A DNA stretch of 64,000 nucleotides from Rhodothermus marinus (GCF_009936275.1 NZ_AP019797.1:2959890-3023889); one strand, 5' to 3'; shown: positions 30,101 through 39,252, counted from the first letter of the stretch. The notes: generated by a model not told the origin, from the sequence alone. Numbers and translations: made by a program.

Positions 30101-30306
30101 CCGAAGTAGTGCACGAGCGGCTGGCCGCGCACGCCCGTGACGGCCGTCGAGCGGCCGCCCCGGAAGGGGCCGATCATGCGAAAGTGCAGCGTGTCGAACA
30201 GGGCCGGATCGTAGCCGTGGGGCGGCTGCGGCGTCTGTCGCTGCGCCCACACGCCGGGCTCGGGCAACAGCAGAAACGCCAGCAGGAGCAGGAGACCGTA
30301 ACGCAT
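27172..30306 (-). CDS. Secreted VPS10/BNR-repeat beta-propeller protein
   Basis: A 1044-residue exported protein. A signal peptide covers 1-22 (LLLLLAFLLLPEPGVWAQ). The body, to about residue 750, consists of sortilin/BNR-type propeller repeats with the Asp-box pattern S-x-D-x-G-x-T-W many times: KSTDGGQSWQ, KSTDAGKTWT, RSKDGGKTWE, KSTDGGDTWV, RSDDGGKTWR, TRDGGKTWQ, KTKDYGRTWQ. The last 290 residues include an Ig-like beta domain (PPGTYRVRLTVGDQVQEQTF) and helical segments. Such proteins are common in Rhodothermota and often annotated as glycosyl hydrolase or VPS10 domain protein; no glycosidase active site is evident. ATG at 30306 is chosen for the signal peptide. It is alone between the antitoxin operator and the ccm operon. 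Confidence 0.85.
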   Translation of the reverse strand: MRYGLLLLLAFLLLPEPGVWAQRQTPQPPHGYDPALFDTLHFRMIGPFRGGRSTAVTGVRGQPLVHYFGGTGGGVWKSTDGGQSWQNISDGYFGGSIGAIAVSEWDPNVIYVGGGEESIRGNVSHGYGMWKSTDAGKTWTFIGLPDSRHIGDIVIHPRNPDLVYVAVMGHAFGPNRERGVYRSKDGGKTWEQVLFVNEDAGAVDLAMDPTNPRILYATFWRFRRTPYSFESGGEGSSLWKSTDGGDTWVELTHNPGMPEPPIGKIGITVSADPNRLYAIVEAREGGVFRSDDGGKTWRRVNDDRNLRQRAWYYSHIVADPKDPDVVYVLNVGFWKSKDGGRTFTRIRTPHGDHHDLWIDPDNPQHMIIADDGGAQVTYDGGENWTTYYNQPTAQFYRVTTDNVFPYRIYGAQQDNSTVRIYSRSDGPGISERDWEPTAGGESGWLAPDPKDPEIVYGGSYGGYLERYDHRTRQSRRVDIWPDNPMGHGARDLKYRFQWNFPIMFSRHDPNVLYAAANVLFKTTNEGQSWEQISPDLTRNDTTKMGPSGGPITKDNTSVEYYGTIFALAESVHEPGVIWTGSDDGLIYLTRDGGKTWQNVTPPPSIMPEWIQINSIEPDPFNPGGLYVAATMYKWDDFRPYLYKTKDYGRTWQKITNGIAENHFTRVIRADPERPGLLYAGTESGLYISFDDGEHWQPFQLNLPIVPITDLAVKGTDLIVATQGRSFWVLDHLEVLRQLTPELARQDVILFKPKDTYRLRGGTFGDPPPGMGENPPPGVEIFFYLKEKPDTATVVKLEILEEDGDVIRTFATNAKERRDRLEVRAGSNRFVWDMRYPDAEGFEGLIMWAASLRGPLAPPGTYRVRLTVGDQVQEQTFRLLKDPRSTATDEDLQAQFAFLMEVRDRVSEVHRTIKHIREIRQDLREVIGRLPDDSTGAALRRQGRSIIQKLTQVEEALYQTKNRAPQDPLNFPIRLNNKLAALMGVVGTGDFRPTDQAVAVKNELVAQIDGWLARYREVIERELPAFNEAVLALRLPPVAVPAATE

Positions 30307-30373
30307 GGCCGGATCAGGGCTTGGTGCATGTTTCCGGCATAATGTAACCCCTTCCGAAAACAATCGCCAGCAT

Positions 30374-30404
30374 AAAAAACGCGGGCTCCTTGTGGAGCCC
30401 GCGT
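30374..30404 (-). terminator. Terminator of the ccm operon
   Basis: A perfect 11-bp stem ACGCGGGCTCC/GGAGCCCGCGT (30379-30389 with 30394-30404), loop TTGT, followed on the minus strand by a T-run (complement of A30374-30379). It lies 25 bases after the ccmE stop. Confidence 0.88.
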
Positions 30405-30428
30405 CTGACTATGCGCAAAGCAACTTGC

Positions 30429-30869
30429 TTATTCGTTGGGCATGGCCGGCATGCGGGCGGCGTCCGAAGGCGGCCGGGACGGCTGCTGCAAAGCCCGCAT
30501 GTCGTTGTACTTCGAGGGGCATTTCATCAGGATCTCGCGGGCATGGAACACGTCGCCCTGCATGCGCCCCATCACCACGAGTTGTTCGGCATCCTCGAAG
30601 TTGGCCGGCTTGGGATTCGGATACTCGACGCGCCGCACCGTGCCCGCCGCATCCCGCATGTAGAACGTGAACACGTTCCGCGCCGGATCGTAGCGCACGG
30701 GCCGCTCGCGCACCCACTGGCCCACCACGTGTGCCTCGGACCCGCTGGCGGCCGCCTCCTCAAAATTCATGTACCCGCCCACCTTTTCACCAAAGCTCAT
30801 CATCACCAGGGCGAAAAAGCCGCCCAGCAGGACGACGCCGACCATCGTTTTCATCAACCGCTTATTCAT
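30429..30869 (-). CDS. ccmE: Cytochrome c maturation heme chaperone CcmE, Cys-type
   Basis: CcmE carries heme from CcmC to the CcmF ligase outside the membrane. The 146-residue protein has one N-terminal anchor (about 8-25, TMVGVVLLGGFFALVMM) and an OB-fold domain. In the usual protein heme is bound covalently at a His in HxxxY; here the motif is C117-PSK-Y121 (ILMKCPSKYND). The CxxxY form is known from archaea and some bacteria such as Desulfovibrio (the 'System I*' variant). It is the last gene of ccmB-C-D-E and its start nearly abuts ccmD's stop (overlap of 4 bases). A Pro/Met-rich tail of about 25 residues follows the motif. Confidence 0.88.
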   Translation of the reverse strand: MNKRLMKTMVGVVLLGGFFALVMMSFGEKVGGYMNFEEAAASGSEAHVVGQWVRERPVRYDPARNVFTFYMRDAAGTVRRVEYPNPKPANFEDAEQLVVMGRMQGDVFHAREILMKCPSKYNDMRALQQPSRPPSDAARMPAMPNE

Positions 30870-31132
30870 GACGACAACCCCGTGTTGGCTTCCGGGAGAC
30901 GTTCCTGCAACGTGCGTTCCAGGCGGTCAAGTTTCCGATCCGTGCGGAAAATGAACAAAATCAATCCGAACCAGATGATCAGCACGACGGCCAGCACCAC
31001 GTAGAGCTTGTCTTCGGCCAGCATGACGCGCTCGATGCCCTGCGGGGGCTTCGTGGGAACGGCCGCCGTGGCCCAGATCGTATCGTAGGGCGTGGCAATG
31101 CCCGTCGTGTCGGTCAGCGCCTGCAACTTCAT
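30866..31132 (-). CDS. ccmD: CcmD-like small membrane protein
   Basis: An 88-residue protein with one membrane helix (about 42-61, LYVVLAVVLIIWFGLILFIF) followed by a charged helix (RTDRKLDRLERTL), the general layout of CcmD, which stabilises the CcmABC release complex. It is longer than the usual 50-70 aa by an N-terminal periplasmic segment. The assignment relies mainly on position between ccmC and ccmE. It overlaps the ccmC stop by 4 bases and the ccmE start by 4 bases. Confidence 0.75.
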   Translation of the reverse strand: MKLQALTDTTGIATPYDTIWATAAVPTKPPQGIERVMLAEDKLYVVLAVVLIIWFGLILFIFRTDRKLDRLERTLQERLPEANTGLSS

Positions 31133-31857
31133 GATTCTGGCTCCAGCATGGTGGCTTTGCGCATTTCCAGTCGCCGCTCCAGCAGGGCCAGCCGCACCCG
31201 TTGCGTGTAGAGCACCCAGAACAGCCCGATGAACCCGATCACGGCCGGATAGAACACCAGCCGCATGATCGGATGCGTGATGTCGCTGAAAGCCGGATTG
31301 CCCTCGGCGCCCGGATGCAGGCTTTCCATCTGGCGCGGCAGCACGTACAGCAGAAACGGCATCGTGACGAAGGCGAACAGGTTGTAAACGGCCGCCACGC
31401 GCCCGCGCTTTTCGGGGTCCTCGACGGCGCTGCGCAGCACAAAGTAGGCGCCGTAGATCAGCAGCTGGATCAGCACGAAGGACTGCTTCGGGTCGAAATT
31501 CCACCAGAGCGACGTGCCCAGATACCAGGTAAAGCGCGACCAGACGATCCCGGTGGCCAGTCCGAGCAACCCGAAGACGATGCCCACCCGCGCCGCCTCC
31601 CGCGCCCGCAGATCTCGAACGGGATCGCCCGATTGCAGATAGCGCAGCGAGTGGTAGGCCGATACCAGCGCGGCGGCCATCAGCGTGAACCACATCGGCA
31701 CGTGAAAATACAGGTTGCGCGCCGTGTGCTCCAGGATGTGAATGCGGGGAATGCGCAGCAGGAAGGCGCCCAGCACGACGAGCGTCAGCCACACGAAGAC
31801 GGCGTTCCGGATCAGCCGGTAGCGCCGCAGGTTCACGATGTCCGCCGTTTCGGCCAT
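31129..31857 (-). CDS. ccmC: Heme exporter/handling protein CcmC
   Basis: A 242-residue protein with six membrane helices of the heme-handling family. CcmC presents heme to CcmE through its WWD domain, which here reads TSLWWNFDPKQSF between the third and fourth helices, flanked by conserved histidines (HVPMW in the second loop and DITHPIMR in the last). It starts 2 bases after the ccmB stop, and its own stop overlaps the ccmD start. The reading frame is open upstream of 31857 inside ccmB, but the ATG at 31857 fits the family N-terminus. Confidence 0.9.
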   Translation of the reverse strand: MAETADIVNLRRYRLIRNAVFVWLTLVVLGAFLLRIPRIHILEHTARNLYFHVPMWFTLMAAALVSAYHSLRYLQSGDPVRDLRAREAARVGIVFGLLGLATGIVWSRFTWYLGTSLWWNFDPKQSFVLIQLLIYGAYFVLRSAVEDPEKRGRVAAVYNLFAFVTMPFLLYVLPRQMESLHPGAEGNPAFSDITHPIMRLVFYPAVIGFIGLFWVLYTQRVRLALLERRLEMRKATMLEPES

Positions 31858-31859
31858 GG

Positions 31860-32537
31860 TCAGTCCAGCCAGATGTAATCGAACAGAAGTACGGCCGCCG
31901 TGATGACGGCCCCGCCGAAGCCCACGAGCGTCAGCAGTTCGTCGGTGGCCGCCGCCCAGCCCTCGGCCACCAGCAGCGCGCTGCGTGTGGCCTCGACGGC
32001 CGACAGCAGCAGCGGCACGAGCACCGGAAACAGCAGCACGGGCAACAGGGCCCCGCGGCCGCCGGCCGCCCGCGCGATCAGGGCGCTCAGCAGCGTGGTG
32101 GCACCCGCCAGCCCGATCGACCCCAGCACGAGCGTCAGGGCCAGCAGGCCCGGCCAGGCCACCTGCACCCGCAGCAACACGGCAAACGCCCCCACCGCCA
32201 CCAGGTTCAGCGCCAGCAGCAACGCGAAGTTCACCAGCAGCTTGCCGGCATAGACGGCACCTGGCCGCAGGTTGAGCTGGAGCAAAAGCATCGTGCCCCG
32301 CTCCTCCTCGCTGATGAAGGCCCGGCCCAGGCCGACCGCCGCGGCGAACAGCAGCACCGTCCACAGCAGGGCCGCCTGCACACGCGCACTCAGCGGCGTC
32401 GACCCCACCGCAAACGCCATCACCACGAGCGCCCCCAGCGCGAACAGCAGCAGCATGTTGATCGCGTAGCGGGCCCGCAGTTCCAGCTTGATGTCCTTTT
32501 CGAAGACGGCCCAGAATCCGCGCAGCCAGGCCTTCAT
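31860..32537 (-). CDS. ccmB: Heme exporter protein CcmB
   Basis: A 225-residue ABC-2-type permease with six membrane helices, the membrane partner of CcmA in the ATPase that frees holo-CcmE from CcmC. Family features: N-terminal WAVFEKDIKLELRARYAINMLLLFALG and FISEEERGTMLLLQLNLRPGAVYAGKLLVN. ATG at 32537 is chosen over an upstream in-frame ATG because MKAWLRGFWAVFEKD begins the family consensus. It is the first gene of the minus-strand unit ccmB-C-D-E. ccmA is not adjacent and is not found in this window. It is divergent from the gene at 32612 (74-base gap). Confidence 0.9.
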   Translation of the reverse strand: MKAWLRGFWAVFEKDIKLELRARYAINMLLLFALGALVVMAFAVGSTPLSARVQAALLWTVLLFAAAVGLGRAFISEEERGTMLLLQLNLRPGAVYAGKLLVNFALLLALNLVAVGAFAVLLRVQVAWPGLLALTLVLGSIGLAGATTLLSALIARAAGGRGALLPVLLFPVLVPLLLSAVEATRSALLVAEGWAAATDELLTLVGFGGAVITAAVLLFDYIWLD

Positions 32538-32611
32538 ACAAGCAGTCGTTTCGTACCTTCCATGCGAATCGTTCAAAGATACAGGACCGCAGAAGAAAAT
32601 CCGCCGAAGAA

Positions 32612-33619
32612 ATGACCGAAGATCGCATGCTCGGGGCCCTGATGGGCACGGCCGTGGGCGACGCGCTGGGCATGCCCGTCGAGGGCCTCAGCCACACGAA
32701 CGTCCGCACCTACTACAAAGGGATCAAGCAGTACGAGCCGGACCGGCACCGCCGCGATCTGGCGGCCGGTCAGTGGACCGACGACACGCAGTTCACCTTC
32801 GCGCTGACCGAAGCGCTGACCGACTGGCTGCGGGCGACCGATCATCCCGACCGCTTCGACGCGGCACTCGGCGAGCGGCTGGCCGCCGCCTACGTGGCGC
32901 TGCTGCCCGAAGCCCGGCGCTGGGGGCCGACGAGCCGGGCGGCCGTCGAGCGCCTGGCCGCGGGCACGCCCTGGACCGAAGCGGGCGACGCTGCCCATCC
33001 GTCCAACGGCGCCGCCATGCGGGCCGCTCCGCTGGGCGTCTGGTGGGCGGCGCTCGAGGTGCCCTTTGCGCAGGCGCTGACGTTCATCCGGGTCGTGCTG
33101 CAGGTCACGCACCGCCACCCCACCGCGCTGGTGGCCGGCATCGGACAGGCCTTCGCCGTGGCCGAGGTGCTGCGCACGCCGCCGGAAGCGTTCGACCCGC
33201 CGACTTTCTGGAACCGCCTTCTCGAAGCCGTCCGGCAGGCCGAGGCCGAACTCGGCGATGCGTCGGCCGCCTGCTCGCAACGGTTGGCGTTGCTGACCGA
33301 TCACCTGCGCGATTTTCCGCTGGACCTGCAGGATCTCTGCCACGGCACGAGCGCCCGGGCCGACGAGAGCTGGCCCTTCGCCGTGGCGATGTTCGCCCGC
33401 AACCCCGACCTGCTCGAAGCCACGCTGCTGTCGGCCATCAACGTCGGGGGCGACGCCGACACCGTGGGGGCCATGGTGGGCGCCCTGCTCGGCGCCCGGC
33501 ACGGCTGGCAGGCCTTTCCCGAAGCCTGGCGCCGCGAGCTGGAAGCCGCCGATCGCCTCGAAACCACCGCACGCGCCTTCCTTCGGGCCCTGCAGACCGC
33601 CAGAATGGAACCGCACTGA
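32612..33619 (+). CDS. ADP-ribosylglycohydrolase family protein
   Basis: A 335-residue all-alpha protein of the DraG/ARH family, which removes ADP-ribose from proteins or small molecules with two Mg ions. Metal-binding signatures are present: GTAVGDALGMPVEG near the start, GQWTDDTQFTFALTEAL (about 52-68), and INVGGDADTVGAMVGALLGARHG near residue 275. It stands alone: divergent from ccmB and convergent with the sigma factor gene. No partner ADP-ribosyltransferase is seen in the window, so a phage-defence or nitrogenase-type role cannot be claimed. Confidence 0.9.
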   Translation: MTEDRMLGALMGTAVGDALGMPVEGLSHTNVRTYYKGIKQYEPDRHRRDLAAGQWTDDTQFTFALTEALTDWLRATDHPDRFDAALGERLAAAYVALLPEARRWGPTSRAAVERLAAGTPWTEAGDAAHPSNGAAMRAAPLGVWWAALEVPFAQALTFIRVVLQVTHRHPTALVAGIGQAFAVAEVLRTPPEAFDPPTFWNRLLEAVRQAEAELGDASAACSQRLALLTDHLRDFPLDLQDLCHGTSARADESWPFAVAMFARNPDLLEATLLSAINVGGDADTVGAMVGALLGARHGWQAFPEAWRRELEAADRLETTARAFLRALQTARMEPH

Positions 33620-33669
33620 CCAAATCATAGAGAAGTCGGCCTCCCAAAAGATCTTCGTCTCGGGGACCC

Positions 33670-34260
33670 TTATCGGAAATCAGCCAGGGCGGTCCGGAGC
33701 TGGCGGAGCGCCTGGGTCATCTGGTTCTCCACGGTCTTGGGACTGATGCCCAGCACTTCGGCCGCCTCCCGATAGGTCAGGTCCTGCAGAAAACACAGTT
33801 CGAAGACGGCGCGGCGGCGTTCAGGAAGCCGGGCGATCGCTTCCTCGAGCCGCGCCCGGAGCAACGCGACGTCGGTCTGACGGTCCGCTCCCGGCGAGGG
33901 ATCCGACAGCTCCGGCAATGCTTCGTCCGAATTCAGCCGGCGCGTGTTCCGGAAGTGGTTCAGCGCCCGGTTGTGCCCGATTCGAAACAGAAACGCCCGG
34001 AGCGAGCGATTCGGATCGATCTGCGCCCGACGCTCCCAGATGGCCAGAAACGCCTGCTGCACCAGGTCTTCGGCCACTTCCGGTGCGACGCCCATCCGCT
34101 CCAGGTAGTGCAGCAGAAACGCATGATAGCGTTCGAAAAACATGCGGAACGCCTGCTGGTCTCCATTTCGGATGCGCCGGGCCAGTTCGGTGTCGTCGAG
34201 CACGCCGACGGCGCCCTGTCGGGCCAGCAGCAGTAACAGTCCGAGCGTTGCGTCCGTCAT
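33670..34260 (-). CDS. ECF-type RNA polymerase sigma factor
   Basis: A 196-residue sigma-70 family member of extracytoplasmic-function type. Region 2 has AFRMFFERYHAFLLHYLERM and AEDLVQQAFLAIWERR, with RAFLFRIGHNRALNHFRN. Region 4 has a helix-turn-helix near the C-terminus (LPERRRAVFELCFLQDLTYREAAEVLGISPKTVENQM). The form resembles the expanded Bacteroidetes ECF groups. The ATG at 34260 is used; an in-frame TTG further upstream is unlikely. No anti-sigma (FecR-like) gene is adjacent, which is unusual for Bacteroidetes ECFs. The 213-base gap 34261-34473 separates it from the divergent cytochrome gene. Confidence 0.88.
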   Translation of the reverse strand: MTDATLGLLLLLARQGAVGVLDDTELARRIRNGDQQAFRMFFERYHAFLLHYLERMGVAPEVAEDLVQQAFLAIWERRAQIDPNRSLRAFLFRIGHNRALNHFRNTRRLNSDEALPELSDPSPGADRQTDVALLRARLEEAIARLPERRRAVFELCFLQDLTYREAAEVLGISPKTVENQMTQALRQLRTALADFR

Positions 34261-34473
34261 GGTCTTCGCGGCGGTTCCCCCGCCGGGTATCGGCAAAAAC
34301 AGCGCCGGATTGAAGGCGCAGAGCGCCAGGCGCAAGCCATAAACGCGATTTTACAGGCACTTACAAGCCGAATACGACCGGCCTTACTTCATAAACACGC
34401 ACGGGCGTTCGTCAGGTTGTGCATATACTGTTTTGCCGTTTGAACAATTTTCGCACACCTGTCGGAGACGGGC

Positions 34474-35379
34474 ATGGCAAGGACCTTTCGCGTGCTGGGC
34501 ATCGGCCTCGGGCTGATGGTGGGACTGGTGGTGCTCTGGATCGGCGTTGTCTACCTCATTTCCGGCCGCCATCTGCAACAGGAGTACACGCTCCACGCCG
34601 TCAACCTGACGGTGGCCGACGACTCTGCCACGCTGGCGCGCGGTCGCCACGTGGCCACGATCCGGGGTTGCATGGACTGTCACGGCGTGGACTTCGGCGG
34701 CCAGATCTTCATCGACGATCCGATGCTCGGCCGCTTTGCCGGCCCCAACCTGACCCGCGGCGGACGGGGTGCTGTGCTGACCGTGGCCGACTGGGAGCGG
34801 GCCGTCCGCCATGGCGTACGGAGCGACGGCCGTCCCCTGCGCTTCATGCCGGCCATCGAGTACAACCAGCTCAGCGACGAAGATCTGACGGCGCTGATCG
34901 CCTACGTACGCCACCTGTCGCCGGTGGACCGCTCCGATGTGCCGATCCGAATCGGTCCCCTGGGCCGCATGCTGCACCTGACGGGCAACCTGCCGCTGTT
35001 GCTCACCGCCCGGCTGATCGATCACGACGCTCCGCACCGGCCAGCCCCACCCTATGGCCCCACGGCCGAATATGGCGCCTATCTGGCCACTTCATGCGCC
35101 GGGTGTCACGGACCGGGCTTCAGCGGCGGCCCCATCCCCGGCGTCCCGCCCGAATGGCCTCTGGCCTCCAACCTGACGCCCGACCCGGAAACCGGCCTGG
35201 GGACCTGGAGCGAATCCGACTTCATGCGCGCCCTCCGCGACGGCACACGTCCCGACGGTTCGGCCCTCGATGCCCGGTACATGCCCGTACGGTTTACCTC
35301 CCAGATGACCGACGTCGAAATCCGGGCACTCTGGGCCTTCCTCCAGACCCTGCCCTCGACGCCGGAGGGAAATCACTGA
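34474..35379 (+). CDS. Membrane-anchored diheme cytochrome c
   Basis: A 301-residue protein with one N-terminal helix (about 7-29, [23 protein letters not shown]) that is probably uncleaved, and two c-type heme-binding sites: CMDCH (about 67-71) and CAGCH (about 210-214). Each is followed by the usual downstream Met region ([13 protein letters not shown]). This is the architecture of two fused cytochrome c domains as in alcohol or sulfur-compound dehydrogenase subunits or oxidase-linked carriers. GGAG lies about 7 bases before the ATG. It depends on the Ccm system whose genes are 2 kb away. Its electron donor is unknown. Confidence 0.88.
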   Translation: MARTFRVLGIGLGLMVGLVVLWIGVVYLISGRHLQQEYTLHAVNLTVADDSATLARGRHVATIRGCMDCHGVDFGGQIFIDDPMLGRFAGPNLTRGGRGAVLTVADWERAVRHGVRSDGRPLRFMPAIEYNQLSDEDLTALIAYVRHLSPVDRSDVPIRIGPLGRMLHLTGNLPLLLTARLIDHDAPHRPAPPYGPTAEYGAYLATSCAGCHGPGFSGGPIPGVPPEWPLASNLTPDPETGLGTWSESDFMRALRDGTRPDGSALDARYMPVRFTSQMTDVEIRALWAFLQTLPSTPEGNH

Positions 35380-35404
35380 ACCGGGCAACGCTCGCACCCT
35401 GAGC

Positions 35405-35430
35405 GGGCGCACACTTCGGTGTGCCCCTAC
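35405..35430 (+). repeat. Palindromic intergenic repeat, copy 1
   Basis: GGGCGCACACTTCGGTGTGC followed by CCCTAC. It contains the perfect hairpin GCACAC-TTCG-GTGTGC. Closely related copies are at 39177-39202 and, inverted, 39227-39252. The remainder of the 35380-35569 gap shows no other element. Confidence 0.65.
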
Positions 35431-35569
35431 CGCACCCATCTCCCGTGCCTCATTTATCCGGCTGCACGCTTTCTCAAAACGCAAAAAAGCCGGAACCTTT
35501 CTCCACGCCGCGCGAAAGACAGCGGCCCTGCAGCAAAGCGGGCATCTCTTTTCAGACTCAGGACGTGCA

Positions 35570-37396
<1,827 letters not shown>

Positions 37397-37506
37397 ATGG
37401 GCATTCTGTTGCAATACCACGCGGCCATGGCTATATTTTGTAAAGAATGCCCGTGGGTGTACCGATGCCCACAATCAAATACATTGGTCCCTATCGCTTT
37501 TTCTTT

Positions 37507-38589
37507 TAGGACTTACGCAGTTGACCGTGATGATGTAACTTTGGGAGGCACACTGGGACAACGCTTTAGTCTGGGAGGCCAACCGTGAACGCGTCGAAAG
37601 TGGATGAGTTAGATTACATTCATTTCTTGGTTGCGGCCCAACGGGTCTTCACCACCACCGAAGCGGCTCGGATTCGGGCAGGGGAGCTCAACGCCCCGGC
37701 GCATGATGCCTATACGCGTCTGCTGAAGCGGATTCCGCCCGATACGGAAGCCCTGTGGCAGGAGGTGGCCCCCTTTGTCCGGCCAGACCGTGGGGTGTTG
37801 GTGGTGGACGATACCACGCTGGACAAGCCCCATGCTCGGAAGATGGCATGGGTGACACGCCATTGGTCGGGCAAGCACAAGCGGGTGGTCCAGGGCATCA
37901 ACCTGATCTCGCTGTTGTGGACCGAAGGCCAAGCACGCCTGCCTTGCGATTTTCGCCTTTACAACCGGGCAGAAGACGGCCTGACCAAGAATGACCACTT
38001 TCGAGCCCTGCTGCAAACGGCCCATGCGCGTGGCTTTCAGCCCCGGTTGGTTGTCTTTGACAGTTGGTATGCCAGTCTGGCCAACTTGAAGTATGTGCGC
38101 CAGCTGGGATGGGAATGGTTCACGCGTTTGAAAGCCAACCGGTTGGTTTCGGTAGAGGGCGAGCGCCGGAATCGTCCGGTATCGAGTTGGCCGATCCCTG
38201 CTGAAGGTTGTGTGATGCATCTGAAAGGGTACGGCTGGGTGAAGGTGTTCAAGACGGTGACCCCAGACGGTCGCGAGGAATACCGGGCCAGCAGCCGCCT
38301 GGATATGACCCTGGAAGAAACCGCCGCGTATGGCCGGCATGCCTGGCAAATCGAGGTGTATCATCAGGGTCTGAAGCAGTTCACAGGGATCGAACGGGGG
38401 CAATTTCGTGTGGCTGAAGCCCAGCGCAACCACATTGGTTTGGCCATTCGAGCCTTTTTGCGCTTGGAAGTGGCCCGTTTGCAGCGTGGTATCAGCTGGT
38501 TTGAGGCCAAACAGGCCATCCTTCGGGAGGCTATCCGTCATTACTTGGCCTCTCCCTCCCTGATCCTTCATTCAACTGCGTAACTCCTA
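37507..38589 (+). mobile_element. Insertion sequence, IS4/IS701-like, 1083 bp
   Basis: The ends are 18-bp inverted repeats with one mismatch: TAGGACTTACGCAGTTGA (37507-37524) and the complement of TAGGAGTTACGCAGTTGA (38572-38589). The flanks carry a direct repeat TTCTTT (37501-37506 and 38590-38595). Because the next bases are TA on both sides, it can also be read as the 8-bp TTCTTTTA. One transposase gene fills the element, and its stop codon lies inside the right inverted repeat. Both ends and the gene look intact, so the copy may be recent and active. Confidence 0.92.
37585..38583 (+). CDS. DDE transposase (IS4/IS701-like)
   Basis: A 332-residue transposase with an RNase H-like catalytic core. 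First Asp in VLVVDDTTLDKPHARKMAW, second Asp in VVFDSWYASL, and Glu in AWQIEVYHQGLKQF, with the Glu-x6-Lys spacing (E...K) of the IS4 superfamily. The start is GTG at 37585, with GGGAGG 6 bases upstream. Length is normal for a short IS4/IS701-type enzyme and no frameshift is seen. The exact IS family is not certain from sequence alone. Codon use is less GC-biased than the flanking genes, consistent with recent arrival. Confidence 0.9.
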   Translation: MNASKVDELDYIHFLVAAQRVFTTTEAARIRAGELNAPAHDAYTRLLKRIPPDTEALWQEVAPFVRPDRGVLVVDDTTLDKPHARKMAWVTRHWSGKHKRVVQGINLISLLWTEGQARLPCDFRLYNRAEDGLTKNDHFRALLQTAHARGFQPRLVVFDSWYASLANLKYVRQLGWEWFTRLKANRLVSVEGERRNRPVSSWPIPAEGCVMHLKGYGWVKVFKTVTPDGREEYRASSRLDMTLEETAAYGRHAWQIEVYHQGLKQFTGIERGQFRVAEAQRNHIGLAIRAFLRLEVARLQRGISWFEAKQAILREAIRHYLASPSLILHSTA

Positions 38590-38770
38590 TTCTTTTATTC
38601 CGGTGATCGTTCAGAACCCCCGCACATCCATGTCGAGCGGGAAAACAACGTGGCTAAATTCTGGTTAAATCCTGTGCGTCTGCAGACAAGTGGAGGTTTT
38701 CGCCCCCAGGAGATAAGGCGCTTGCAAAGGCTAATCGAAGAGCAGGAACAAGAATTTTTAGCCGCTTGGC

Positions 38771-39094
38771 ATGCATACTTTGGTGATTGAGCGAGGCGTT
38801 CGTGCCCGAGAGGTACAGGTTACCGACGAAGAACTGATCGTCGCGTTGGAAGACGGCCGCACGATCAGCGTTCCGCTGGCCTGGTTCCCCCGGCTGCTGC
38901 ATGGTACGCCCGAGGAGCGGGCAAACTGGCGTTTCATCGGCAACGGGGAAGGCATTCACTGGCCCGAGCTGGACGAAGATATTGAGGTAGCCCATTTGCT
39001 GGCCGGCATTCCTTCTCAGGAAAGTCAACACACCCTCCAGCACTGGTTGCAGCAGCGGCGCCAACAGGCAACTTCACGACAGCGCGAGACATAG
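38771..39094 (+). CDS. DUF2442 protein
   Basis: A 107-residue protein. The core (about 15-80) has the DUF2442 pattern: VTDEELIVALEDGRTISVPLAWFPRL, then GNGEGIHWPELDEDIEVAHLLAG. DUF2442 proteins are small, often encoded next to DUF4160, and have been suggested as antitoxin or regulatory partners. The extra C-terminal part (QHWLQQRRQQATSRQ) is basic and Gln-rich. Its ATG at 38771 overlaps the end of the split DUF4160 frame by 20 bases. Since the insertion lies upstream, its expression now depends on readthrough from, or a promoter in, the insertion element. Confidence 0.85.
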   Translation: MHTLVIERGVRAREVQVTDEELIVALEDGRTISVPLAWFPRLLHGTPEERANWRFIGNGEGIHWPELDEDIEVAHLLAGIPSQESQHTLQHWLQQRRQQATSRQRET

Positions 39095-39176
39095 CGCCGC
39101 CTCTTTGATGATCGGGCTGTCCAGGTTATACAGGTTATACGATTTCCGGGAAATCATTGTGCATATGAAAAAGCAC

Positions 39177-39202
39177 GGGCGCGCACTGCGGTGTGCCCCT
39201 AC
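39177..39202 (+). repeat. Palindromic intergenic repeat, copy 2
   Basis: GGGCGCGCACTGCGGTGTGC followed by CCCTAC; differs from copy 1 (35405-35430) at three positions. It forms an imperfect hairpin. Confidence 0.65.
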
Positions 39203-39226
39203 CGGACAAACGATGACCTTCCTCCG

Positions 39227-39252
39227 CGTAGGGGCGGACCCCTGTGTCCGCC
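39227..39252 (-). repeat. Palindromic intergenic repeat, copy 3 (inverted)
   Basis: On the plus strand GTAGGGGCGGACCCCTGTGT followed by CCGCCC; its reverse complement matches the GGGCG...GCCCCTAC frame of the other copies. It faces copy 2 across 24 bases, so the two together form a larger inverted unit. The surrounding gap 39095-39481 also holds the metH leader. Confidence 0.6.

Larger units (their letters stand above)
37465..38790 (+). pseudogene. DUF4160 gene split by an insertion sequence
   Basis: The 5' part is 37465-37506 (14 codons starting MPTIKYIGPYRFFF); the 3' part is 38596-38790. Removing the insertion (37507-38589) and one copy of the duplicated TTCTTT gives an uninterrupted 79-codon frame reading ...YRFFFYSGDRSEPPHIHVER... 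to a TGA. That is the DUF4160 signature (small protein, about 80 aa, with the PPHIHV motif). In this family the gene is usually followed by a DUF2442 gene, as here, with a 20-base overlap. The pair has been proposed as toxin-antitoxin-like, but function is not established. The current allele encodes no full-length protein. Confidence 0.88.

Noticed and set aside
27565-30342. A plus-strand open frame of more than 900 codons opposite the BNR-repeat protein.
   Set aside because: Its repeats mirror the Asp-box repeats of the minus-strand gene; no independent domain is visible.
35403-35432. A terminator after the diheme cytochrome gene.
   Set aside because: The hairpin has no T-run and matches the dispersed palindrome family, so it was classed as a repeat.
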